From: Agrococcus sp. Marseille-P2731
GTDB lineage: Bacteria > Actinomycetota > Actinomycetes > Actinomycetales > Microbacteriaceae
Direction: 5' to 3'
Length of the DNA stretch: 64,000 nucleotides
Assembly: GCF_900117395.1 (NCBI RefSeq)
Contig: NZ_FPEG01000002.1
Location: 496,001-560,000, forward strand
The position numbers and the translations under genes are program-made. This document shows, in pieces, positions 9,793 through 16,898 of the stretch (the first letter of the stretch is position 1; each line of letters starts with the position of its first letter). A model generated the notes under the pieces. It had not been told where the DNA came from. It did not search any database and worked only from the letters and a program-made list of their open reading frames with translations.

Positions 9793-10643
9793 GAGCGCTC
9801 CAGCTCGCGCAGGAACGCGAGCCCGTCGCGGGCGAGGTCGTCCTGCGTCGTCGCGAGCGGGCGCCAGATGGAGGCGGCGACGGCGATCGCCGCGTTCTCG
9901 GCGGTGAAGCTCTCGATGACGAGCGGGCCGCGGTAGTCGACGTCGTCGAGCGCGGCGCGGATCCCGGGCCAGTCGGTCTGGTCGCCGCCGGGGGCGCCTC
10001 GATCGTTGCCGCAGACCTGCACGTGCGCGATGGCGCTGCCGGCAGTGCGGATGGCATCGGCGCTCGAGCGCTCCTCGATGCCGAGGTGGTAGGTGTCGAG
10101 CGCCAGGCCGAGGTGCTCGCCGAGCAGCGGCTCGAGCGCGTCGAGGGCCTGCGCGACGGTGGTGATGATCGAGGTCTCGTAGCGGTTGAGCGGCTCGATG
10201 CCGATCGTGACGCCGCGGTCGGCGGCGTGCTCGACGACGGGCGCGAGGTGCTCGCGGAGGTCGGCGATGATGCTGCGGCGCTCCTCGGCGTCCATGCGCC
10301 AGGTGCGCCCGGTCTGCGCGGTGAAGGGACCGCAGACGCTGCTCGCTCCGATGTCCGCGGCGAAGTCGATGCACGCGCGCAGGTAGCGCTGGGTCGCGGC
10401 GACGGTGTCGGCGTCTGCGGCGACGAGGGCGCGCTCGGGCCCCATCGCACCGACGACGCAGGCCGCGAGGCCGTGCTCCTCGAGCAGCGGGCGCACCGCC
10501 GCAGCGGTGAGGTCACCCTCCTGCTCGAGCGGCAGCTCGACGACGTCGAATCCGAGCTCGGCGACGTGCGCCACCGCTTCGGGCGCGGTCTGGTCGTGCA
10601 GCGGCGACTGCCACACCCAGGTGTTGATGCCGATCGGGCGCAT
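9789..10643 (-). CDS. Sugar phosphate isomerase/epimerase (TIM barrel)
   Basis: 284 residues from ATG 10643 (MRPIGINTWVWQSP) with GGAGG 5 nt upstream; the reading frame extends further upstream but without a ribosome site. It resembles the D-tagatose 3-epimerase / IolE / hydroxypyruvate isomerase group: NTWVW at the N-terminus, GFDVVELPLE, GIEPLNRYETS (metal-binding Glu), ALDTYHLGIEE and HVQVCGNDRG, then VIESF near the end. Stop codon overlaps the dehydrogenase start. Separated from the binding-protein gene by 168 nt that hold a strong hairpin, so it may be expressed at a lower level than the transporter. Confidence 0.88.
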   Translation of the reverse strand: MRPIGINTWVWQSPLHDQTAPEAVAHVAELGFDVVELPLEQEGDLTAAAVRPLLEEHGLAACVVGAMGPERALVAADADTVAATQRYLRACIDFAADIGASSVCGPFTAQTGRTWRMDAEERRSIIADLREHLAPVVEHAADRGVTIGIEPLNRYETSIITTVAQALDALEPLLGEHLGLALDTYHLGIEERSSADAIRTAGSAIAHVQVCGNDRGAPGGDQTDWPGIRAALDDVDYRGPLVIESFTAENAAIAVAASIWRPLATTQDDLARDGLAFLRELERS

Positions 10644-10747
10644 GGCGCCTCCGTTCTGCGATGCCGTGCCGCGATGGCGCGCGGCGGCGGCCCCTCCCGG
10701 GCTGCGGATGCCGCTGCCTCGGATGAGCGATGACTGACGGGTGGTGA

Positions 10748-10782
10748 CGGCCGGCCCCCGCGCGATGCGCGAGGGCCGGCCG
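10748..10782 (-). terminator. Internal hairpin between transporter and catabolic genes
   Basis: A 16-bp stem with one C-A mismatch (arms 10748-10763 and 10767-10782, loop of 3) begins 29 nt after the binding-protein stop. There is no U-tract. In ABC operons such hairpins often stabilise or partly terminate the transcript after the binding-protein gene. Here it could make the three downstream enzymes less abundant than the transporter. Confidence 0.6.
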
Positions 10783-10811
10783 GTCAACGGTCGGTCGCGG
10801 TCAGGCGACGA

Positions 10812-12032
10812 CTAGCGGTCCTGCCACGGGCCGGGGTACGTCGGCAGGTCGGCGCCGCCGAACAGCGCGTAGTGGCCGTCGGGCATGCCCTCGTTGGCCG
10901 CGATGGCCTCGTCGCGCGCGTCGGCGTCCAGCGGCGTCTGCGGCAGCACCCACTCGCTCGGCACCTCTTCGCCGTTGGCGATCATCTCGGCTGCCAGCAG
11001 CGGGGTGCGCCACTGGAAGTTCGAGTAGGCCGGCGCGAGCGCCGTCATGTCGCGCTCCTGCCATGCGCGGAGGAAGCTCATCTCGTCCTCGCCCGTCATG
11101 ACCGGGAGCTCGGCGCCGGCGTCCTCGAAGGCCTCGATGGCGGCGACGGCACCGTCACCGGCATCCATCCAGACACCCTGCACGTCGCCGCTCGAGAGCG
11201 CATCCGTGATGATGCTCTTGATCTCGGTCGGGTCAGCGCCGGTGAAGTAGTCATCGACCGTGATGCCCGCCTCGGTGAGCAGCTGCTCGGCTGCTGCCCA
11301 GCGGTGCTCGAGCACGTCGACGCCCGGGAGGATGCGGAGCGCGACAACCGTGTCGCCCTCCTCGAGGTTGTCGATGAGGAACTCAGCGGTGTCGATGCCC
11401 CAGGCGTAGCCACCGATCGGGTGGATGAACGTGGTCGCGCAGTCGGTGTCGACGCCGCGGTCGAAGACGATCACGGGACGCCCGGTCTCGCAGGCGCGCT
11501 CCACGGCGGGCGTCAGCGCAGCCGTCGAGTTCGGCGAGATGATGTAGATGTCGCAGTTGCCCTCACCGATGAAGTAGTCGATGTCGGCGATCTGGGTGTT
11601 GTCGTCGTCGCCGGCGTCGCGCACCTCGAGCGTCTCGATGACGCCCTCCTCCTGGAGGACCTTGAACTGCTCCTGCATCGTGATGAAGCCGGTCTGGCGC
11701 CACGGGTTCGAGATGGATGCGTTGGCGAAGCACGCGTGCATCGCCTCGTCGGTCTGCCACTCGGAGGTGTCCGTCATCGGGCCGTCGATGTACTGCAGCC
11801 ACGGCGTCTCGGGGTCGCCCTCGAACGTCGCGGAGCGCTGCTCGAACTGCTCGTCGAAGACGGCCTGCTCGAACCACTCGCCGCCGCTCGAGGCCTCGGT
11901 CTCGGCGGGTGCCGATTCCGTGTTCTCGGGAGCCGCCGAGGGGTCGACGCTCCCGTCGGTGCTGCAGGCCGCGAGTGTCATCGCGGCGCCGAGGGCCACG
12001 ACGATGAGGCCCTTGCTGTGCTTGCGCATCAT
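10812..12032 (-). CDS. Sugar ABC transporter substrate-binding lipoprotein
   Basis: 406 residues. The start ATG at 12032 overlaps the upstream permease stop (ATGA), and a second ATG follows directly; AGGAGAG lies just upstream. A type II signal peptide with lipobox LAAC (Cys23) is followed by a Ser/Thr/Glu-rich spacer and a two-lobed periplasmic-binding fold of the ribose/galactose type (SISNPWRQTGF, IDYFIGEGNCDIYIISPNST, GRPVIVFDRGV, WMDAGDGAVAAIEAFEDAG). It captures the substrate outside the membrane and delivers it to the two permeases encoded upstream. Four cysteines remain after lipidation (in MHACF, EGNCD, ERACE and DTDCA), so disulfides are possible. The ligand is unknown. Confidence 0.92.
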   Translation of the reverse strand: MMRKHSKGLIVVALGAAMTLAACSTDGSVDPSAAPENTESAPAETEASSGGEWFEQAVFDEQFEQRSATFEGDPETPWLQYIDGPMTDTSEWQTDEAMHACFANASISNPWRQTGFITMQEQFKVLQEEGVIETLEVRDAGDDDNTQIADIDYFIGEGNCDIYIISPNSTAALTPAVERACETGRPVIVFDRGVDTDCATTFIHPIGGYAWGIDTAEFLIDNLEEGDTVVALRILPGVDVLEHRWAAAEQLLTEAGITVDDYFTGADPTEIKSIITDALSSGDVQGVWMDAGDGAVAAIEAFEDAGAELPVMTGEDEMSFLRAWQERDMTALAPAYSNFQWRTPLLAAEMIANGEEVPSEWVLPQTPLDADARDEAIAANEGMPDGHYALFGGADLPTYPGPWQDR

Positions 12033-13087
12033 TGCTCTCCTGGTGTTGGGGTTGGAGTCGGGGTTGGAGTCGGGTTTGGTTCGGCCGCCGCCTGGGAGCG
12101 GCTGACCGAGGCTGGCCGTCGGGCCGTGCGCCAGGCGACGGCGCCGAGGGCGACGGCGAGGATGATGATGATGCCCTGCACGCTCGGCCGCCAGGTCGAG
12201 TCGATGCCGATCTGGTTCAGCACCGTGAACAGCAGCTCGAGCGCGATGGCGCCGGCCGCGGCCGACAGCACCCAGCCGCGCCCGCCGCCGAGCACGGCGC
12301 CGCCGAGCACCACGGCCGTGATCGCCTGGAACTCGTAGCCCGAGCCGATGCTGGGGTGGACGCCGGCGTAGCCGACGAGCAGGATCCCCGCCACGGTCGC
12401 CGCGAGCGACGAGAGCACGAAGGCCGAGATCTTCACGCGAGTCGTGCGCGTGCCGGAGAGGCGCGCCGCCACCGGGTTGTCGCCGACGGCGAGCAGCGTC
12501 TGGCCGAAGGGCGAGCGCATCAGCAGCCAGGCGCCGACCGCGAGCACCACGAGGATGATGACCGAGTACGGCAGCACGTCGCCGAGCAGCCCGCGGCCGA
12601 TCTCGCGGAAGCTGTCGACCGGGTTGCCCGTCGCGGCGCCGCCGGTGAGGAAGCGCACGAATCCGTAGAGCGCGAGCATCATGCCGAGCGTGACGATGAA
12701 GCTCGGCACCTTGGCCATCGTGGTCAGCACCCCGTTCAGCAGCCCCACACCGATGCCGACGAGCAGCATCAGCGCCAGGCCGGGCAGGATCATCGCCTCG
12801 TCCTGCCCGATGATGTTGCCGGCGATGACCACCTGCGCGGCGATCACCGCACCCATGGAGAGGTCGAACTCGCCGGAGACGATGACGAAGAACTGGCCGA
12901 TCGCCGCGATGGCGATCGGAGCGGTGCGCGCGAGGAAGCGCACGAGCTGGTCGGGCTCCGCGAAGCGCGGGTTCGCGACGGAGGCCGCGATCAGCAGGAC
13001 GACGAGCAGCACGAAGACGGCGCCGCCGGGGGTCGCGAGGGCCGACACGAAGCGCTGCCACGGCGAGCGCTGAGCGAGCGCGGTCAT
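12029..13087 (-). CDS. Sugar ABC transporter permease (second)
   Basis: 352 residues from ATG 13087, overlapping the previous permease stop (ATGA). RbsC/XylH-type permease (BPD_transp_2): hydrophobic segments throughout, with FFVIVSGEFDLSMGAVIAA near residue 75 and the cytoplasmic-loop motif LAVGDNPVAARLSG. The C-terminus ends in a short Pro-Thr repeat (PNPTPTPTPTPTP) encoded by a 12-bp repeat that runs into the ribosome site and start of the binding-protein gene. With the other permease it probably forms a heterodimeric channel. Confidence 0.92.
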   Translation of the reverse strand: MTALAQRSPWQRFVSALATPGGAVFVLLVVLLIAASVANPRFAEPDQLVRFLARTAPIAIAAIGQFFVIVSGEFDLSMGAVIAAQVVIAGNIIGQDEAMILPGLALMLLVGIGVGLLNGVLTTMAKVPSFIVTLGMMLALYGFVRFLTGGAATGNPVDSFREIGRGLLGDVLPYSVIILVVLAVGAWLLMRSPFGQTLLAVGDNPVAARLSGTRTTRVKISAFVLSSLAATVAGILLVGYAGVHPSIGSGYEFQAITAVVLGGAVLGGGRGWVLSAAAGAIALELLFTVLNQIGIDSTWRPSVQGIIIILAVALGAVAWRTARRPASVSRSQAAAEPNPTPTPTPTPTPGEQ

Positions 13088-14097
13088 GATGCCGCCCCCT
13101 TCCCATGGAACCTCGGTGGTCGGCGCTGCAGGCTGCGCCAGGCGTACAGGGCGACGGCCACGATGATGACGGCGCCGCGCACGAAGTCCTTGAAGAACGG
13201 GTTGACCTCGAGCGCACCCATGGTGTGGTCGAGCACCGCGAAGATCGCGACGCCGCCGATCGTGCCGAGCACGCCGCCCGAGCCGCCGGCGAGCAGCGTC
13301 CCGCCGAGCACGACCGCGGCGATCGACATGAGGTCGTAGCCGCCCTGCGAGCCGATCGTCGGGCTGCCGACGGAGGTGCGCGCGAGCAGCAGGAGCCCAG
13401 CGAGGCCCGCGAGGGTCGAGCACAGGATGTGCGAGACGACGACCGGCACCTGCGTGCGCACGCCCGAGAGCCGTGCGACGTGGGCGTTGCCGCCGACTGC
13501 GTAGATGTGGTGCCCGAGCGCCGTGCGGTGCAGCAGCAGTGCCGCGAGCCCCGCGCACACGAGCATGATGATGGTCGAGAGCGGCACGCCGGCGATCGTG
13601 GTCGCGCCGAGCAGGCGGAACTCGGGCGGAGCCGAGCCGAAGGAGCCTTGGAAGCTCGTGCCGAGCCAGCCGGAGATGATGAGCCCGACGCCGAGCGTGG
13701 CGATGAAGCCGTGCACGCGCAGCTTCGTGACGATCAAGCCGTTGACGGCGCCGATCGCAGCGGACACCAACAGCGCGGCGGCGACGCCGGGCACGATGCC
13801 CCCGGTGCCCTGGGCCATGATGCCCGCGCCGACGATGGATGCGGTGCTCACCACGTAGGGCACCGACAGGTCGAGGCTGCCAGAGATGATCACGAGCGTC
13901 TGCCCGATCGCGACGAAGCCGAGGATCGACATGAGCGTCAGGATGCTCGTGAGGGTGCCGCCCGTGAAGAACGACTTCCCGGCGGCAGCGACGAGCACGG
14001 CGCTGAGGGCGATGACGCCCACGAGCACGATGTAGACGATGGCCGTCGTCGAGATGCGCGTGCGACGCACGGGCCTGGTGCCGGTGATGGCGGTCAT
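13084..14097 (-). CDS. Sugar ABC transporter permease (first)
   Basis: 337 residues from ATG 14097, overlapping the ATPase stop (ATGA). Same RbsC-type fold as the next gene but clearly divergent from it in sequence: QTLVIISGSLDLSVPYVVS, the AVGGNAHVARLSG loop that contacts the ATPase, and about eight to ten transmembrane helices. Two different permeases in one sugar system mean a heterodimer rather than the usual homodimer. Four successive 4-nt overlaps in this operon indicate coupled translation. Confidence 0.92.
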   Translation of the reverse strand: MTAITGTRPVRRTRISTTAIVYIVLVGVIALSAVLVAAAGKSFFTGGTLTSILTLMSILGFVAIGQTLVIISGSLDLSVPYVVSTASIVGAGIMAQGTGGIVPGVAAALLVSAAIGAVNGLIVTKLRVHGFIATLGVGLIISGWLGTSFQGSFGSAPPEFRLLGATTIAGVPLSTIIMLVCAGLAALLLHRTALGHHIYAVGGNAHVARLSGVRTQVPVVVSHILCSTLAGLAGLLLLARTSVGSPTIGSQGGYDLMSIAAVVLGGTLLAGGSGGVLGTIGGVAIFAVLDHTMGALEVNPFFKDFVRGAVIIVAVALYAWRSLQRRPPRFHGKGAAS

Positions 14098-15620
14098 GCC
14101 GCGACCTCCTCGTCGGCGCCGGTCGCAAGCGCCAGCACGTCTTCCTCGCTCGATGTCCTGGGCAGCTCGCCCGCGAGCCTGCCGTCCCGCATGACCAGGA
14201 TGCGGTCGCTCATGCCGAGCACCTCCGGCAGCTCGCTCGAGACCATCAGGATCGCGACGCCGGAGGCGGCGAGCCGTCGCATGACCTCGTAGACGCCGTA
14301 CTTCGCACCCACGTCGATGCCGCGCGTCGGCTCGTCGAGGAGCACGACACCCGGTGCCACCGCCAGCCATCGCGCGAGCACGACCTTCTGCTGGTTGCCG
14401 CCCGAGAGGAACTGCACCTCCTGGTCGAGGCCACGCGCCACGAGCTCGAGCTCGGCGAGCGAGGCAGGCATGGCGGTGCGCGCTGCCGCCGCGCGGGACG
14501 GGAAGACCGCGCGCACGACGCCGAGCGCGTTCTGCAGCACCGTCAGGTTGAGCGAGAGGCCCTGCGTCTTGCGGTCCTCGGTGATGAGCGCGAGACCGGC
14601 ACGCACCGCGTGGCGCGGCGAGCGCGGCCGGAAGGCCTTGCCGTCCACCCGCATCGTGCCCCGCGTGAAGGGGTCGGCGCCGAAGATGCCGTGCAGCAGC
14701 TCCGTGCGTCCGGCGCCCTGGAGTCCGGCGATGCCGACGATCTCGCCAGCCCGAGCGGTGAGCGAGACGTCGTCGACGAAGTCGTTGCCGGCGGCCTCGA
14801 GCTCGAGCATCGGCGCGCCGGGCTCGGTGCCGGCGACCGGGTCGGGGAAGAAGGCGGAGAGCTCGCGGCCGACCATGCGGCGCACGAGCGTGCGCTCGTC
14901 GAGCTCGGCAGTGGGCCACGTGCCCACGAGCTCGCCGTCCTTCAGCACGGTGATCGTGCTGCAGAGGTCGAAGATCTCGCGCAGCCGGTGGGAGACGTAG
15001 AGGATCGCGATGCCGCGGTCGGTGAGGCTGCGGATGATGCGCGCGAGCAGCGCCACCTCGTGGTCGGCGAGCGCGGCCGTCGGCTCGTCCATCGAGATGA
15101 CCTTGGCGTCGAGGCTCACGGCCTTCGCGATCTCGACGACCTGCTGCTCTGCCACGGAGAGCTGGCGCACCGGGAGCGAGGGGTCCAGGTCGGGCACGCC
15201 GATGGTCGCGAGCAGCTCGCGCGTGTCGCGCAGCATGCGGGCGCGGTCCACCAGCGGGCCGCGCCGCGGCTCGCGGCCGAGCCAGATGTTCTCGGCGATC
15301 GTCCGATCCACCAGCAGCGTGAACTCCTGGTAGACGGTGGCGATGCCCGCACGCTGCGCCTGCAGCGGCGAGGAGAAGCTGATGGCCTCGCCGTCGAGCT
15401 CGAGCGAGCCTCTGTCCGGCTGGTGCACGCCCGCGATGATCTTCATCAGCGTCGACTTGCCTGCGCCGTTCTCGCCCACGAGCCCGTGCACCTCGCCCCT
15501 GCGCAGCTCGAGGTCGATCCCGTGCAGCACGGTCGTGCCGAGGAACGACTGCACGATGCCCTCAGCGCGCAGCACGATCGCTCGGGTGCCCGCGGCGGTT
15601 GTCTTGACGTCTTCGTCCAC
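14094..15620 (-). CDS. Two-domain sugar ABC transporter ATP-binding protein
   Basis: 508 residues from GTG 15620; an upstream in-frame GTG at 15647 lies inside the inverted repeat and was not chosen. RbsA/XylG class: two fused nucleotide-binding domains. The first has Walker A GENGAGKST, signature LSVAEQQ and Walker B ISMDEPTAAL. The second has a degenerate Walker A (GLQGAGRTE), LSGGNQQKV and LLDEPTRGID, as is usual for CUT2 sugar importers. It energises uptake through the two permeases. First gene of the operon; CACAGT lies 6 nt before the GTG and may be a weak -10 of a leaderless transcript. The operator-like repeat at 15646-15670 covers the -35 position. Confidence 0.93.
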   Translation of the reverse strand: MDEDVKTTAAGTRAIVLRAEGIVQSFLGTTVLHGIDLELRRGEVHGLVGENGAGKSTLMKIIAGVHQPDRGSLELDGEAISFSSPLQAQRAGIATVYQEFTLLVDRTIAENIWLGREPRRGPLVDRARMLRDTRELLATIGVPDLDPSLPVRQLSVAEQQVVEIAKAVSLDAKVISMDEPTAALADHEVALLARIIRSLTDRGIAILYVSHRLREIFDLCSTITVLKDGELVGTWPTAELDERTLVRRMVGRELSAFFPDPVAGTEPGAPMLELEAAGNDFVDDVSLTARAGEIVGIAGLQGAGRTELLHGIFGADPFTRGTMRVDGKAFRPRSPRHAVRAGLALITEDRKTQGLSLNLTVLQNALGVVRAVFPSRAAAARTAMPASLAELELVARGLDQEVQFLSGGNQQKVVLARWLAVAPGVVLLDEPTRGIDVGAKYGVYEVMRRLAASGVAILMVSSELPEVLGMSDRILVMRDGRLAGELPRTSSEEDVLALATGADEEVAA

Positions 15621-15645
15621 GGCGCTACTGTGACACACCTTCAGC

Positions 15646-15670
15646 ACTTTTGTCGACTGCTGGCAAAAGT
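15646..15670. promoter_or_regulatory. Probable ROK-regulator operator
   Basis: Inverted repeat ACTTTTG / CAAAAGT (15646-15652 and 15664-15670), perfect over 7 bp with an 11-nt spacer, in the 96-bp region between the divergent transporter operon and the ROK gene. It is one of few A/T-rich stretches in the region and overlaps the expected -35 of the operon. NagC/Mlc-type ROK regulators bind AT-rich dyads of similar spacing. Assignment is by position and family. Confidence 0.6.
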
Positions 15671-15716
15671 TGCGTACGGCGTGTCGGAAGTCGACTCGTG
15701 TGCTTCACTGATCGTC

Positions 15717-16898
15717 ATGCGAACGAGCGAGATCTTCGACCTGCTGCGCGACGGGCGGGCTCGCACCCGCTCCGAGCTCGCGCGCGAGTCAGGGCTCGCG
15801 CGGTCGTCCGTGGCGCTCCACATCGACACGCTGATGAGCCTGGGCTACGTCGCCCCCGTCGGCGACGCGGCCTCGACCGGCGGCAGGCCGGCATCCCTCT
15901 TCGCGCTGAACCCGAGCGCGCGCCTGGTGGTCGGCGTCGACGTCGGCGCGACCCACGTCATCGTCGAGCTCGCCGACCTCAGCGGTGTCGGCATCGCCGC
16001 CGCTCGGGCTGAGCTCGAGGTCTCCGAGGGTCCGGAGGCGGTGCTCGGCTGGGTCGCGGAGGCCGCGCTCGCGCTCGTCGCCGAGCAGGGTCGCGCGCTC
16101 GACGACGTGGTCGCGGTCGGCATCGGCCTGCCCGGCCCCGTCGAGCACGCGACCGGCCGGCCCATCAGCCCGCCGATCATGCCGGGCTGGCACCGCTTCG
16201 ACGTGGCCGGATGGCTGCGCGAGCGACTCGGATGCCCCGTGCTCGTCGACAACGACGTGAACATCATGGCCCTCGGCGAGCAGCGCACCGCATGGCCGGA
16301 GACCGACGACTTCCTGCTCGTGAAGGTCGCGACGGGCATCGGCGCCGGCATCATCTCCGGCGGTCGCCTGCAGCGCGGCGCGCGCGGGACGGCCGGCGAC
16401 CTCGGGCACGTGCGCGTGCCGGGATCGACGGCCCCCTGCCGCTGCGGCAACCAGGGATGCCTCGAGGCCGTCGCCGCGGGGCCCGCGATCGCTGCCCGCC
16501 TGCGCGAGCTCGGCGTCGACGCATCCAGCACGGGCGAGGTCGTCGAGCTCGCCGCGCAGGGCTCGATCGAGGCCGCGCAGGTCCTGCGGGATGCCGGGCG
16601 CGCGATCGGCGAGGTGCTCGCGATGGTCGTGAACCTGGTCAACCCATCCGTCATCGTCGTCGGGGGACGGCTCGCCGGCGCCGCGAACGAGCTGCACGCC
16701 GGCATCAGCGAGGTCGTCTACCGGCGCTCGCTGCCGCTCGCGACCGAGCACCTGCAGATCGCCGCCAGCGCCACGAAGGGCGACGCCGGCGTCCGCGGTG
16801 CGGTCGTGCTGGCCATCGAGCACGCGCTCTCGCCCGACGTGCTCGACGCCGAGCTCATCGCGCTCAGCCGGCCGGCTCAGCCGGTCGTGATGCGGTAG
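15717..16898 (+). CDS. ROK-family transcriptional regulator
   Basis: 393 residues from ATG 15717 (MRTSEIFDLL); an in-frame GTG at 15681 is the alternative start, and neither has a clear ribosome site. An N-terminal winged helix (RTRSELARESGLARSSVALH, about 16-36) precedes a ROK sugar-sensing domain with VGVDVGATH, VGIGLPGPV, LVDNDVNIMALGE and the zinc motif GH...CRCGNQGC (Cys241, Cys243, Cys248). ROK repressors release DNA when their sugar binds, so this one probably controls the divergent ABC/epimerase operon. Its 3' end overlaps the convergent relA gene by 22 nt. Confidence 0.9.
   Translation: MRTSEIFDLLRDGRARTRSELARESGLARSSVALHIDTLMSLGYVAPVGDAASTGGRPASLFALNPSARLVVGVDVGATHVIVELADLSGVGIAAARAELEVSEGPEAVLGWVAEAALALVAEQGRALDDVVAVGIGLPGPVEHATGRPISPPIMPGWHRFDVAGWLRERLGCPVLVDNDVNIMALGEQRTAWPETDDFLLVKVATGIGAGIISGGRLQRGARGTAGDLGHVRVPGSTAPCRCGNQGCLEAVAAGPAIAARLRELGVDASSTGEVVELAAQGSIEAAQVLRDAGRAIGEVLAMVVNLVNPSVIVVGGRLAGAANELHAGISEVVYRRSLPLATEHLQIAASATKGDAGVRGAVVLAIEHALSPDVLDAELIALSRPAQPVVMR

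Noticed and set aside
12029-14128. Fused double permease gene of 699 codons
   Set aside because: The first half is an off-frame reading of the upstream permease; a start at 13087 with ATGA overlap fits the family length.
14094-15647. Start of the ABC ATPase at GTG 15647
   Set aside because: It lies inside the inverted repeat with no ribosome site or suitable -10; GTG 15620 fits the family N-terminus and promoter spacing better.
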